Assembly: GCA_902779085.1 (NCBI GenBank)
Contig: CACYZY010000002.1
Location: forward strand, 372,001 to 436,000
DNA length: 64,000 nucleotides
Source of the DNA: an uncultured Bacteroidales bacterium
Lineage (GTDB): Bacteria > Bacteroidota > Bacteroidia > Bacteroidales > Bacteroidaceae
Direction: 5' to 3'
Shown: one piece after another, positions 8,048 through 16,852 of the stretch
Layout: the number at the start of each line of letters is the position of its first letter
Numbering within the stretch: position 1 is the stretch's first letter
Program-made: the position numbers and the translations under genes
Notes under the pieces: model-generated
The model's input: the letters and a program-made list of their open reading frames with translations, nothing else
What the model was told of the DNA's origin: nothing
The model's database searches: none

Positions 8048-9553
8048 TTATTTTACATATTCAGCAAAATCGGTGAGATGCATGTCGCCCTTGCGAGCTA
8101 ACGTGTCGTGGAATGCAAAAGCTGCAGGCAGATAGTGGTGTGTCTGACCACCCTTGGCAATCTTCAGGTAGTCCCACAGTAATTGCTTGTAGTCAGGATG
8201 TGCGCAGTTTTCAATAATGCATTTAGCACGTTCCAATGGTGACTTGTGACGTAAATCAGCTACACCTTGCTCTGTAACAATTACATTAACATCATGCTCA
8301 GAGTGATCTTGATGACTTACGAAAGGAACAATAGAGCTGATGAGGCCACCTTTAGCTGTAGATGGACATGTGAAAATACTGATGTATGCATTGCGTTCAA
8401 AGTCGCCGGATCCACCAATACCGTTCATCATTTTCGTACCACTTACCTGAGTTGAGTTGGCGTTGCCATAAATGTCAACCTCAATAGCAGTATTAATAGC
8501 GATAACACCTAAGCGGCGAATTACTTCAGGAGAATTAGAAATTTCGCTCTGGCGCAGGGTCAGGTGATCCTTGAAGTAATCGATATTGTCATATACCTGC
8601 ATCAGACAGTCGTTGGTAACTGTCAGTGAGCAAGCAGAAGCATCCTTTACACGACCTTCCAGCATCATGGCAACTACAGAATCCTGCAATACCTCTGTGT
8701 AGATGTTGAAGTCAGGAACGTTCTTGTCCTTACCCAACGCACCGAGGATAGCGTTAGCAGTAGTACCCACACCGCTCTGCAAAGGCAGGAAAGTACTTGG
8801 AATGATGCCACGCTTCATATCATTTACCAAGAACTCAGCAGTGTTGTGGCCAATCTGAGTAGTGATAGGATCCTCACCCTTGAAACCACGTGCCTCGTCA
8901 GGGATGTTGCATTCTACCACACCCACAATCTTGGCTGGGTCTATCTCTACATAAGGCTTACCGATGCGGTCGCTAACCTTAGTGATAGGAATTGGCTGAC
9001 GGCAAGGTGGGTCAAGAGGCTGATAAACGTCGTGCAGTAACTTAGCACCCTTTGAGTGGAATGCGTTCAACTCTAAGATGATGTGCTCTGCCAACATAGC
9101 CACTGTAGGGCTGATACCACCAGCTGCTGTTAGGTAAGCACGAACCTTACCGTCTTTCTCCTCAATATCGCATACTTCCAGAATACCCCAGTTCAGCTTG
9201 CCATAGAAGCCATAGCGTAATTCCTGTGCCATGTGACTCAAGTGGAGATCATTGTAAGCGATCTCATTCATGTTAACATGTTTACGGAAGTCAGGATTAG
9301 TGGTGTAAGGAGCACGGAATTTGATAGCTTGAGCCAAAGCCAAGTCGCCATCGGTACTTTGACCGGTAGATGCACCAGTAAACACACTAACTTGGAAAGG
9401 TCGGCCTGCCTCATGTTCTGCTACGGCCAACTTTGCCAACTCCTTTGTTGTTGCCTTAGCTGCACCAGCAGGTGTAAAACCGCTAAGACCAATTTGATCG
9501 CCATTCTTAATCAGCGAAGCTGCCTCTAGGGCTGAAATGTACTTTAATGCCAT
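8048..9553 (-). CDS. Acetyl-CoA hydrolase/transferase family: succinate (propionyl/acetyl) CoA-transferase
   Basis: The enzyme moves CoA between acyl-CoA and succinate or acetate in fermentation. In Bacteroidales the likely role is propionyl-CoA:succinate or succinyl-CoA:acetate exchange. The 501 residues match the family length. Visible features are the catalytic Glu287 in IYTEVLQDS, which forms the glutamyl-CoA thioester, plus GVGTTANAILGAL and the C-terminal GIGGSGDF oxyanion loop. It lies 13 bp after a small membrane-protein gene and likely shares its promoter at 9984-10014. The exact acyl substrate cannot be decided from sequence alone. Confidence 0.9.
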   Translation of the reverse strand: MALKYISALEAASLIKNGDQIGLSGFTPAGAAKATTKELAKLAVAEHEAGRPFQVSVFTGASTGQSTDGDLALAQAIKFRAPYTTNPDFRKHVNMNEIAYNDLHLSHMAQELRYGFYGKLNWGILEVCDIEEKDGKVRAYLTAAGGISPTVAMLAEHIILELNAFHSKGAKLLHDVYQPLDPPCRQPIPITKVSDRIGKPYVEIDPAKIVGVVECNIPDEARGFKGEDPITTQIGHNTAEFLVNDMKRGIIPSTFLPLQSGVGTTANAILGALGKDKNVPDFNIYTEVLQDSVVAMMLEGRVKDASACSLTVTNDCLMQVYDNIDYFKDHLTLRQSEISNSPEVIRRLGVIAINTAIEVDIYGNANSTQVSGTKMMNGIGGSGDFERNAYISIFTCPSTAKGGLISSIVPFVSHQDHSEHDVNVIVTEQGVADLRHKSPLERAKCIIENCAHPDYKQLLWDYLKIAKGGQTHHYLPAAFAFHDTLARKGDMHLTDFAEYVK

Positions 9554-9566
9554 AAACTTAATTATT

Positions 9567-9956
9567 TTAATATTTTCTTTTCAATACCTCTGACCATACA
9601 ATTGCCTTTCTGATGTCTTCAGCTGAATTCATTTCAAATTCGGAATGTTGCTGAGTCTCTATTGGCTGCATGACGTTTTCTGTACTTCTAATTCCTTCGT
9701 TTTGGAATTCCATGCGTTGGTTACTTTCACTTGACTGCTTAAAAGAACTAACGCTGTCGTTTACTTTCTTTGCCTTTTTGACAGGGTTCTTTTGGTGTGA
9801 TGGTTGATACGGCTTTTGTTGGGATGGGGTAGCTACCACCACGGGTTTCTGGGGCGATTGTTTCTGGGCTTTCTTCGTAATATCGTTCAACTTATCGAAG
9901 AAAATGCAGAAGCCTATGAAACCTACGAATATTAAAAAATCTATTAGTCCGTCCAT
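9567..9956 (-). CDS. Small single-span membrane protein, function unknown
   Basis: The 129-residue product has one N-terminal membrane span (about residues 4-20, FLIFVGFIGFCIFF). A low-complexity Gln/Pro/Lys/Ser-rich middle (about 30-100) follows, then a short, more ordered end, AEDIRKAIVWSEVLKRKY. I have the impression that this type of C-terminus recurs in Bacteroidales hypothetical proteins, but I can assign no function. It is the first gene of a two-gene unit with the CoA-transferase, 13 bp apart, under a consensus promoter. Confidence 0.75.
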   Translation of the reverse strand: MDGLIDFLIFVGFIGFCIFFDKLNDITKKAQKQSPQKPVVVATPSQQKPYQPSHQKNPVKKAKKVNDSVSSFKQSSESNQRMEFQNEGIRSTENVMQPIETQQHSEFEMNSAEDIRKAIVWSEVLKRKY

Positions 9957-9983
9957 GATATAGCCCCTACTCTAAATTTTTTG

Positions 9984-10014
9984 CAAAGATAATTATATTT
10001 TTCTTGACATCAAA
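9984..10014 (-). promoter_or_regulatory. Promoter of the 9956-8048 operon
   Basis: On the minus strand TTTG (10014-10011) and TATCTTTG (9991-9984) are 19 bp apart. The ATG at 9956 follows 27 bp downstream. Confidence 0.8.
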
Positions 10015-10240
10015 CATACGGGCATGAAAAAAGGGCAGTTTCACAACTCCCCCTCTTCCTTTTTAACCTAAACCTTAACTATGAAAAAATCTAATTTTTA
10101 ATTTTGATGTGTGCAAATATCTTTTTTTTTTAGATATTGTGCAAGTGATGATGAAAATTTTCTTTAATCAATTAAATATTTTTAATAAATAACGCCTTTT
10201 TCGTGTAATTATTACACTTTTAATTACGAAATGAAAGCAG
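10015..10240. other. AT-rich gap between divergent promoters
   Basis: No gene is supported here. It holds a six-codon frame at 10081 (MKKSNF, stop), a short hairpin AATATCT/AGATATT (10116-10122 with 10132-10138) and, nearer miaB, the palindrome at 10203-10217. Base composition is strongly A+T. Confidence 0.5.
10203..10217. promoter_or_regulatory. Palindrome upstream of the miaB promoter (candidate operator)
   Basis: GTGTAATTATTACAC is a perfect inverted repeat with 7-bp arms around one central base. It ends 23 bp before the -33 element of the miaB promoter. There is no T-run, so it is more like a protein-binding site than a terminator. Confidence 0.4.
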
Positions 10241-10272
10241 TTTGCATATGTCCAGATTTGTTAGTAACTTTG
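10241..10272 (+). promoter_or_regulatory. miaB promoter
   Basis: TTTG (10241-10244) and TAACTTTG (10265-10272) lie 20 bp apart. The position rules out the upstream in-frame ATG at 10242 as the start and supports 10296. Confidence 0.85.
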
Positions 10273-10295
10273 CGGCTGTTTTAAAACTTAACATT

Positions 10296-11657
10296 ATGGG
10301 AGAAAAAACTGGGGCAGACTTAAAATCTGCTGCTACAGGGACAAAGAAACTATTTATTGAGACCTATGGTTGTCAGATGAACGTAGCTGACAGCGAAGTA
10401 ATAGCTTCTATCATGAAGATGGCTGGCTACGATATTACCGAACAGCTTGATGAAGCTGATGCTGTTTTTTTGAATACTTGTTCGGTACGTGACAATGCCG
10501 AACAAAAAATATATAATCGTTTGGAAACTTTACATGCTATGAGGAAACGACATCCTCTCATTCTAGGTGTAATGGGATGTATGGCTGAGCATGTTAAAGA
10601 CGATTTGATTGATAATCATCATACCGATTTAGTGGTGGGGCCTGATGCCTATTTGAGCCTGCCAGATCTAATCGCTTCTGTAGAGGCTGGTCATAAAGCC
10701 ATCAATGTAGATCTTTCTACAGCAGAAACCTATCGTGATATTATTCCTTCACGTATTTGTGGCAATCATATTTCAGGTTTCGTGTCTATCATGCGTGGAT
10801 GTAATAACTTCTGCACCTATTGTATTGTACCTTATACTCGTGGACGAGAACGTAGCCGAGATGTAGAGAGCATTTTGAATGAAGTGGCAGACTTGCAGGC
10901 GAAAGGCTATAAAGAGGTGACTTTGTTGGGCCAGAATGTCAATTCATATAGATTCGATGGAGCAAACGGCGTAATATCATTCCCTATGCTGCTTCGTTTG
11001 GTAGGGGAGTCTTTCCCAAAAATGCGAATTCGTTTCACTACTTCTCATCCGAAAGACATGAGTGATGAAACCTTGTATGTGATTGCAGAAGTGCCAAATG
11101 TCTGCAAGCATATCCATCTGCCCGTGCAAAGTGGTAGTGATCGTATCCTTAAGTTGATGAACCGTCATTATGACCGCCAGTGGTATATGGATCGGGTGTC
11201 TGCTATTCGTCGCATCATCCCTGATTGTGGATTATCGACGGATATTTTCTGTGGTTTCCATTCTGAGACGGAAGAAGACCACCAGTTGTCTTTATCATTG
11301 ATGGAAGAATGTGCTTATGATTCCGCTTTTATGTTTAAGTATTCTGAACGTGAGGGCACTTATGCTTCCAAACATTTGGCGGATGATATTCCAGAAGAGG
11401 TAAAGATTCGTCGCTTGAATGAGATTATCGCCTTGCAGAATCGTTTATCAGCAGAGGCCAATGCGCGTGCGGTTGGCAAAGAATTTGAAGTGTTAGTCGA
11501 GGGCGTTTCTAAGCGTTCTCGTGAGCAGTTGTTTGGGCGCACTGAGCAAAATAGGGTGGTGGTGTTTAATCGAGGCAACCATCATGTAGGTGATTTAGTG
11601 AAGGTGAAAATTATCTCTTCTACCTCTGCTACCTTGCTGGGCGAAGAAATTAGTTGA
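10296..11657 (+). CDS. miaB: tRNA-2-methylthio-N6-dimethylallyladenosine synthase
   Basis: MiaB is a radical-SAM methylthiotransferase that adds a methylthio group to i6A37 of tRNAs reading U-starting codons. From ATG 10296 the protein has 453 residues. The N-terminal UPF0004 domain carries cluster ligands Cys26, Cys62 and Cys95. The radical-SAM motif CxxxCxxC is at Cys169/173/176 (RGCNNFCTYC), and a C-terminal TRAM domain ends the protein (about residues 385-450). I chose 10296 because the consensus promoter overlaps the longer frame starting at 10242. It is monocistronic, with hairpins following the stop. Confidence 0.95.
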   Translation: MGEKTGADLKSAATGTKKLFIETYGCQMNVADSEVIASIMKMAGYDITEQLDEADAVFLNTCSVRDNAEQKIYNRLETLHAMRKRHPLILGVMGCMAEHVKDDLIDNHHTDLVVGPDAYLSLPDLIASVEAGHKAINVDLSTAETYRDIIPSRICGNHISGFVSIMRGCNNFCTYCIVPYTRGRERSRDVESILNEVADLQAKGYKEVTLLGQNVNSYRFDGANGVISFPMLLRLVGESFPKMRIRFTTSHPKDMSDETLYVIAEVPNVCKHIHLPVQSGSDRILKLMNRHYDRQWYMDRVSAIRRIIPDCGLSTDIFCGFHSETEEDHQLSLSLMEECAYDSAFMFKYSEREGTYASKHLADDIPEEVKIRRLNEIIALQNRLSAEANARAVGKEFEVLVEGVSKRSREQLFGRTEQNRVVVFNRGNHHVGDLVKVKIISSTSATLLGEEIS

Positions 11658-11680
11658 CAAACATATTCTATAAAGAAAAG

Positions 11681-11734
11681 ATGGGAGGCTCTTTTGCCTC
11701 CCATGAAGGCCCCCTCCTATTTTAATAGAGGGGG
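11681..11734. terminator. Two successive hairpins between miaB and ctpA
   Basis: Hairpin one pairs ATGGGAGGC (11681-11689) with GCCTCCCAT (11696-11704). Hairpin two pairs CCCCCTC (11710-11716) with GAGGGGG (11728-11734), followed by a T-rich stretch. They lie between convergent genes and probably end both transcripts. Confidence 0.75.
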
Positions 11735-11754
11735 TGTTTATTCTTCTCGTATGA

Positions 11755-13428
11755 TTATTGTTGATGAACTGACAGAATCTCGTGATACTTGCCTGTATTA
11801 GAAAGAATCTCTTTTGCCTTTTTCAAGTCGGGGTCATCTTTCAACTGCTCGATGATGCCACCTTTTTGGTAGTAGAATCGTTTCATGATTTCAATAGAAA
11901 TCAAGGGCTTGATATCAGCGGCAAAGAAATCAAGGTCGCGGTCGAGGTTATGCTGTAATTTCTTTTCCAGTGCCTCAAATTCGGCTTCTGCATCTTGTTT
12001 GTAGCCCTCAAATTCAGCCATTGTCTTTAGATCTTTCAGTAGCTTTTCACTTTGCTGGTCGTATTTGAAGTCAGCAATTTTCACTTTCTCTTTGAAATCC
12101 TCGTAATCTTTGTCGCTTAGTACAAAGTCATTAGCCGGTGCCACCTTTTTATGCTTGATGCAAAAGTCAGTTGCATAGTCAAAAATCAGGTTGTCGCGCG
12201 ACAAGTAATAAATAATATTTGGTGTTTGTTTTTGTTCCACCACAATATCAGGATTCACTCCACCACCATCGCGAACTTCACGGCCTGCTGCTGTGTGGAA
12301 TACTGTAGTCAGGCTATCAGGTATTCGTCCTACACTTCCATCAGTATTGCGATGAGAGTAGTCGATGGCCTGTACACATCGTCCACTTGGTATATAATAT
12401 TTGGAAGTAGTAAGCTTGATGGTACCTCCATAGGGCAAAGGACGGGTTGTCTGTACTAACCCCTTACCATAGGTACGAGTGCCAATAATCACTGCACGGT
12501 CAAGGTCTTGCAGGGAACCTGCCAGGATTTCTGATGAAGAGGCTGTCCCGCTATTCACTAGAACAGCGATTGGCATATCAAGGTCAAGGGGATCTCTAAG
12601 TGTCTTATAAGTTTCGCTAGCCTGTCGAGTCTTGCCTCGTGTGGTTACCAGTGTCTGCCCTTTGGGTAAAAAAAAGTTAGCTATTTCAATAGCTTCGTCT
12701 AGAAGCCCACCGCCATTACCTCGTAAATCGATAACTAAACTATTGATGCCTTGTGCCTTCAATTCTTGGAATACACGTTTGAATTCTTTTGATGGATTGC
12801 CAGAAAAGGTAGTGAGATTAATATAGCCAATGCCATCATCTAGTTTGGCATAATACGGAATTAAAGGTAACTCTATATATTTTCTTACAATATTGAAGGT
12901 CAGGAGGTCCTTTTCACCTGGGCGTTGAACCTTCAATGTAAATGAGGTGCCTGCATCACCACGCAGCATCTCGCTTACTTGTTGGTTGTCTTTGCCTAAC
13001 AAATCCATCCCATCAAGCTCCATCAGAATGTCACCTACTTTAAGACCTACTTCAGCAGCAGGCATTCCTTCGTATGGTTCAGAGATGACAGAGCGTTTCA
13101 GTTGATCGTTCCAAGTGATGATGGAGCCAATGCCACCATATTTGTTACGGAGCATCTGTTCCAGTTCGTCGCGATCATCTTCAGGGTAATATGCGGTATA
13201 TGGATCGAGTGAATAGAGCATGTTGTCGATGCCATCTCTGATAGTTTTGTCTGGATTCAAGGTGTCAACATAGAACATATCGAGTTCTTTGATGATTGAA
13301 TTGAAAATATCGAGGTTTTTGGCAATCTGGAAATCACGACTTTCGCCTTTTTCAAAACTCCAGAAAGCAGCCGCACTGATTGTAAAAGCCAGTAAGGCAA
13401 CGGCATGCCAACTTTTCATTCTTTTCAT
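11755..13428 (-). CDS. ctpA: S41 family carboxy-terminal processing peptidase
   Basis: This envelope serine protease cleaves near protein C-termini. The 557 residues show an N-terminal membrane anchor or signal (about 7-24), a PDZ domain (about 93-170), and the S41 catalytic domain. The catalytic dyad is Ser297 (SGTASSSE) and Lys322 (TYGKGLVQ), 25 residues apart as in Tsp. A C-terminal helical extension of roughly 150 residues is seen in the longer members. Its ATG overlaps the stop of the upstream PfkB-kinase gene by four bases, so the two are translationally coupled. Confidence 0.93.
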   Translation of the reverse strand: MKRMKSWHAVALLAFTISAAAFWSFEKGESRDFQIAKNLDIFNSIIKELDMFYVDTLNPDKTIRDGIDNMLYSLDPYTAYYPEDDRDELEQMLRNKYGGIGSIITWNDQLKRSVISEPYEGMPAAEVGLKVGDILMELDGMDLLGKDNQQVSEMLRGDAGTSFTLKVQRPGEKDLLTFNIVRKYIELPLIPYYAKLDDGIGYINLTTFSGNPSKEFKRVFQELKAQGINSLVIDLRGNGGGLLDEAIEIANFFLPKGQTLVTTRGKTRQASETYKTLRDPLDLDMPIAVLVNSGTASSSEILAGSLQDLDRAVIIGTRTYGKGLVQTTRPLPYGGTIKLTTSKYYIPSGRCVQAIDYSHRNTDGSVGRIPDSLTTVFHTAAGREVRDGGGVNPDIVVEQKQTPNIIYYLSRDNLIFDYATDFCIKHKKVAPANDFVLSDKDYEDFKEKVKIADFKYDQQSEKLLKDLKTMAEFEGYKQDAEAEFEALEKKLQHNLDRDLDFFAADIKPLISIEIMKRFYYQKGGIIEQLKDDPDLKKAKEILSNTGKYHEILSVHQQ

Positions 13429-14402
13429 ATTTCTGCAATTTTATGTTTGATATCAATCCATTTTTCTTGTGGAAGTTCTGTGCCTACAACTTGCACTATC
13501 TCAGCAGCAATAATCGAACCAATCTCGGCGCATTGTTTTAGATTATGGCCATTAACAAGGCCGTACAAGAATCCACCAGCGAAACAGTCTCCTGCCCCTG
13601 TACTGTCAATGCAGTTGGCTTTCTGGGCATGAACTTCAGATAGTTCCTCTTTTGTAGCAATAATTGAACCCTTAACACCCATTTTTATAATGGCAATGTC
13701 ACAACATTGTGTCAACTTCCTGACTGCTTCATAAGGTTCATGACCTGTTAGAGCTTTAGCTTCATTTTCATTGGCGAAAATAATGTCGACGTATTTATTT
13801 ACCAAATAAGTACAAAATTCATGATCTTCAAGAATGATATTATAGCTGGCCAAATCCATTGCCACCTTCATGCCTGCTTCTTTGGCCATTTTGGCTCCTT
13901 GTTCTATTAACTCATGGTTCTGAACTAGATAACCTTCCAGAAAAAGATAATTGTATTCATTGAATATCCCCGGGTTTAAGTCTTCTGCTTTCAAGTCGAT
14001 TGATGCTTCCATGTGATCAGCAAAGGTGCGTTCTCCTCCTTGTGAAATGAAAGAGGTGCATACTCCTGAACTCAGGTTGGGTGAAACTACTAACAGATCT
14101 TCAACGCCCACTTCAGTAAGACTTCTGGCGTAAAGTTGGCCTATCTTGTCGTGTCCCACTTTGCCAACAAAACCAGCGGGAACACCTAGATGTCCCATCG
14201 CCCTGCATGAGTTGGCTATAGAACCACCAGGAGTAATGGTGACATGATGCTGACCTATCATTTGCTGTATCTTCTTAAACAGTACATCGTCTATATGTAC
14301 CATTCCGCCTTTAGGTAATCCTAACTCTGTCAGTATGTCGTCACTTTTTAGAATTACTGAAACGTCTGTCAATGCATTGCCAATACCTAAAATTTTATCC
14401 AT
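13425..14402 (-). CDS. PfkB family sugar/nucleoside kinase (adenosine kinase-like)
   Basis: From ATG 14402 (MDKILGIGNALTDVSV) the protein has 325 residues. I prefer this start to the longer frame because the extra 27 codons run into the tRNA promoter region. PfkB signatures are the N-terminal GGSIANSCRAMGHLG and the C-terminal DSTGAGDCFAGGF, which holds the catalytic Asp. The enzyme phosphorylates a sugar or nucleoside hydroxyl with ATP. The closest relatives I recall in Bacteroidetes are annotated as adenosine kinase, but the substrate is not provable here. It overlaps ctpA by four bases. Confidence 0.85.
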   Translation of the reverse strand: MDKILGIGNALTDVSVILKSDDILTELGLPKGGMVHIDDVLFKKIQQMIGQHHVTITPGGSIANSCRAMGHLGVPAGFVGKVGHDKIGQLYARSLTEVGVEDLLVVSPNLSSGVCTSFISQGGERTFADHMEASIDLKAEDLNPGIFNEYNYLFLEGYLVQNHELIEQGAKMAKEAGMKVAMDLASYNIILEDHEFCTYLVNKYVDIIFANENEAKALTGHEPYEAVRKLTQCCDIAIIKMGVKGSIIATKEELSEVHAQKANCIDSTGAGDCFAGGFLYGLVNGHNLKQCAEIGSIIAAEIVQVVGTELPQEKWIDIKHKIAEI

Positions 14403-14486
14403 GCATAGATTTTTTTTTGCAAAGATATTGCATATTTCAAAATATCCTATTAATTTTGCACCGCATTTAAGAAAATAAAACAAAAT

Positions 14487-14560
14487 TCTTCCTTAGCTCA
14501 GTCGGTTAGAGCATCTGACTGTTAATCAGAGGGTCCTTGGTTCAAGTCCAAGAGGAAGAG
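14487..14560 (+). tRNA. tRNA-Asn (GUU), copy 1
   Basis: The 74-nt cloverleaf has acceptor TCTTCCT/AGGAAGA, D-stem GCTC/GAGC, anticodon stem TCTGA/TCAGA with loop CTGTTAA (anticodon GTT), T-loop TTCAAGT and discriminator G. CCA is not encoded. Confidence 0.97.
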
Positions 14561-14581
14561 CAAGAATCCAAGTTTTATTAT

Positions 14582-14655
14582 TCTTCCTTAGCTCAGTCGG
14601 TTAGAGCATCTGACTGTTAATCAGAGGGTCCTTGGTTCAAGTCCAAGAGGAAGAG
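14582..14655 (+). tRNA. tRNA-Asn (GUU), copy 2
   Basis: Identical over all 74 nt to copy 1 and 21 bp downstream of it. The identity extends a few bases on each side (about 14485-14567 against 14580-14662), consistent with a recent tandem duplication. The two are probably one transcript. Confidence 0.97.
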
Positions 14656-14656
14656 C

Positions 14657-14690
14657 AAGAGAGGGGACGCAATTTAGTGTCCCCTCTCTT
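14657..14690 (+). terminator. Terminator of the tRNA-Asn pair
   Basis: Twelve-bp perfect stem AAGAGAGGGGAC / GTCCCCTCTCTT with a 10-base loop, directly after the second tRNA. It also faces the end of the convergent STAS gene. Confidence 0.85.
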
Positions 14691-14718
14691 ATGTTTAACC
14701 AAAACTCAAAGGTTTTCA

Positions 14719-15021
14719 TCATTTAATGATGAACAATTTGTTGAAGCCAGTCATCTCAAATACTTTCTTGATCTCGTCGTTAATATTTTTAACGATAACA
14801 GTACCTTTTCTTGCTTTCACGCTCTTTAAGATGCTGATGAAAATACGCAAGCCGGAACTGCTAATGTATTCCAAGTCCTGGCAGTCAAGCTCTACTTCCT
14901 TGCAATCAGAATCAATCACGCACTGTACATCCTTAGCAGCTTGAACGGCTGCCAGAGTGTCAAATCTTCCACTAAATAATGCAATCATCTTGCCTTCTTC
15001 TTCTTTAATCGTAGTGTTCAT
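14719..15021 (-). CDS. STAS-domain protein (anti-sigma-factor-antagonist type)
   Basis: The 100-residue single-domain protein has the STAS pattern. LDCQDLEYISSSGLRIFIS contains the usual phosphorylatable serine position (Ser56, before Gly57). C-terminal NINDEIKKVFEMTGF matches the last helix of SpoIIAA/RsbV proteins. It would be bound and phosphorylated by a HATPase-type kinase, and the RsbW-like protein at 16853-17272 in the same operon is the natural partner. No PP2C phosphatase or SigB-like factor is nearby, so the output of the switch is unknown. Confidence 0.88.
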   Translation of the reverse strand: MNTTIKEEEGKMIALFSGRFDTLAAVQAAKDVQCVIDSDCKEVELDCQDLEYISSSGLRIFISILKSVKARKGTVIVKNINDEIKKVFEMTGFNKLFIIK

Positions 15022-15042
15022 TTCTTGATATTTTAATGTTAT

Positions 15043-16839
15043 TTATTTCAATGGATATATCAAAATTATAGTTGTCAGGTTTACCGCTAATAGAACAAAA
15101 TGCATCCATGTTCCCAAGTGAAGAAAATCTGTGAACTTGAAACCACCAGGGCCATAGATTTGCATGTGAGTTACAGAACCCACAGGGGTGGCATAACTAA
15201 TTGTTACAGATGTCATCAAAGCAATTGTAAACGGCATAGGGTCGCATCCCAGCGAAATGGCCTGATGGTAAATAATGGGGAAGAACACTGCTGCCGCCGA
15301 TACATTGCTGAAAAGTTCGCTAACGACAGATGCCAAAAGGCACATAACTATCATAATGATATATGGATTTTGAGCACATAGTTCCAAGATGGGGTTGGAT
15401 ATAACCGTTACCAAACCTGTTTTAGTGATAGCAGTCGAGAATACCATCATGGCACCAAGTGTAAGTAGGAAGTTCCAGTCTATATATTTGGTTACACTAT
15501 CCATACGGCAACATCCGAATACAAGCATGGCACCCGCTGCTATCATTGTAGAAGTAATTAAAGGGACTACCTGGAAAGATGAAAGCATGAACATCAGTAT
15601 CAGGATGCTAGCTGATATTATTGTACGGATTCCCAACTGCGGTACGAATTGCGAGTCAAAGAATGTGAGTGCCCGTTTAAAAGTGCTCTCCAGGTTTGTG
15701 TCTCTTTTTGAAGGGCATTCCAAGAGTAGGGTATCACCTGCTTGCAGCACCACTTGACGTGGCTGTTCATCTACACGTCTACCTTGTCTCGCTACTGCTA
15801 CCAACACCATATCACTGCGTTTCTCAAAATCGTTTTCACACATGCGTGAACCAATTAGCTCACTGCCGAAGTTCACGTAAGCTGTACGCATCTTGCGATT
15901 ACTGTCTATTTCGTTGATGTTATATACATGATGATCGGCTGCCACTAGTCCATGGCTGTTCTTCAGCTCTATGATTTCATTTATTTGGCCAGAGTATATC
16001 AGACGATCGCCACCAAAGATATATTCGTCGGATGGAACAGGAGAAATTACTTCCTTATCAAAACGCACAATCTCTATCAGTGAACCACCGCGTACGTTTC
16101 TCAATCCTGCTTCGTCGACGGTTTTCATGACAGCTTCATTGTCAGTTGGAACCAGCAACTCTACGGTATAGTCGCTCGTTTCCTCAAACGACACTTCTGG
16201 CGATTCCCTTGGAGGAATCTTGTCGCGTAAAAAAGTAATCAAGACGATGCCTACTATGGTGCATACCAATCCAGGTATTAATGGGGCAAATAGGTTGAGC
16301 GCCCGACCAGTTTGCTCAATATAAAGACCAGCTACAACCAAGTTTGATGAATGCCCCAAGAGAGTACACATTCCACCTAATGTAGCGGCATAACTTAATG
16401 GCATAAGTAATTTAGACGGAGCAATGGCTAACTTGCGTGCCCAAATCTTTACCATGTCAGTAAACAAATGTGTCACTTCCAAGCATCCCAACATAGCACT
16501 CAAAATGGCTGATGGCGCCATAACATGGATGATTGCCTTTTTAAATGTTGAAGGTTCCCCCAGCAAATACTTGCTTAACCAATAAAGAACACCAGTAGTT
16601 AACAGGCCAGCCAAAATAATATAGAAAGTACCTGTAACCAAAATAGCTTCTGAGCCAAATGCCTCCATTAAATCGTGTTCTGTAATTACGCCTGTGGCGA
16701 GAAGGAAAGTTACAGCGCCGAGAAAAGTAACCTCAGCTGGCACACGTGTGCGTGTCAACATATAGAAAAGGCCAATCACCATTACAATAACTAGCCAAAT
16801 CTGAAATGATAATCCTAAAAATGTAGTTACTTCACCCAT
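15043..16839 (-). CDS. SLC13/DASS-type anion permease with two central RCK_C (TrkA_C) domains
   Basis: The 598-residue inner-membrane transporter has about five spans N-terminally and five or six C-terminally. A soluble insert at about residues 205-385 separates them. The insert holds two TrkA_C-like repeats, recognisable by EYIFGGDRLIYSG and VVLQAGDTLLLECPS. This layout is typical of bacterial SLC13 permeases for sulfate, dicarboxylates or related anions; the substrate is not clear. It is sandwiched between a RsbW-like kinase gene (13 bp upstream) and a STAS gene (21 bp downstream), suggesting control by partner switching. Confidence 0.87.
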   Translation of the reverse strand: MGEVTTFLGLSFQIWLVIVMVIGLFYMLTRTRVPAEVTFLGAVTFLLATGVITEHDLMEAFGSEAILVTGTFYIILAGLLTTGVLYWLSKYLLGEPSTFKKAIIHVMAPSAILSAMLGCLEVTHLFTDMVKIWARKLAIAPSKLLMPLSYAATLGGMCTLLGHSSNLVVAGLYIEQTGRALNLFAPLIPGLVCTIVGIVLITFLRDKIPPRESPEVSFEETSDYTVELLVPTDNEAVMKTVDEAGLRNVRGGSLIEIVRFDKEVISPVPSDEYIFGGDRLIYSGQINEIIELKNSHGLVAADHHVYNINEIDSNRKMRTAYVNFGSELIGSRMCENDFEKRSDMVLVAVARQGRRVDEQPRQVVLQAGDTLLLECPSKRDTNLESTFKRALTFFDSQFVPQLGIRTIISASILILMFMLSSFQVVPLITSTMIAAGAMLVFGCCRMDSVTKYIDWNFLLTLGAMMVFSTAITKTGLVTVISNPILELCAQNPYIIMIVMCLLASVVSELFSNVSAAAVFFPIIYHQAISLGCDPMPFTIALMTSVTISYATPVGSVTHMQIYGPGGFKFTDFLHLGTWMHFVLLAVNLTTIILIYPLK

Positions 16840-16852
16840 TTACCAAAAATAA

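Noticed and set aside
10081..10101. Small peptide gene MKKSNF
   Set aside because: Six codons in AT-rich DNA, without other support.
10242..11657. Longer miaB start at 10242
   Set aside because: The consensus promoter -33 and -7 boxes overlap that start, so the mRNA begins downstream of it.
14487..14655. tRNA attachment site of an integrated element
   Set aside because: No integrase or foreign genes lie nearby; the repeat is a plain tandem tRNA duplication.
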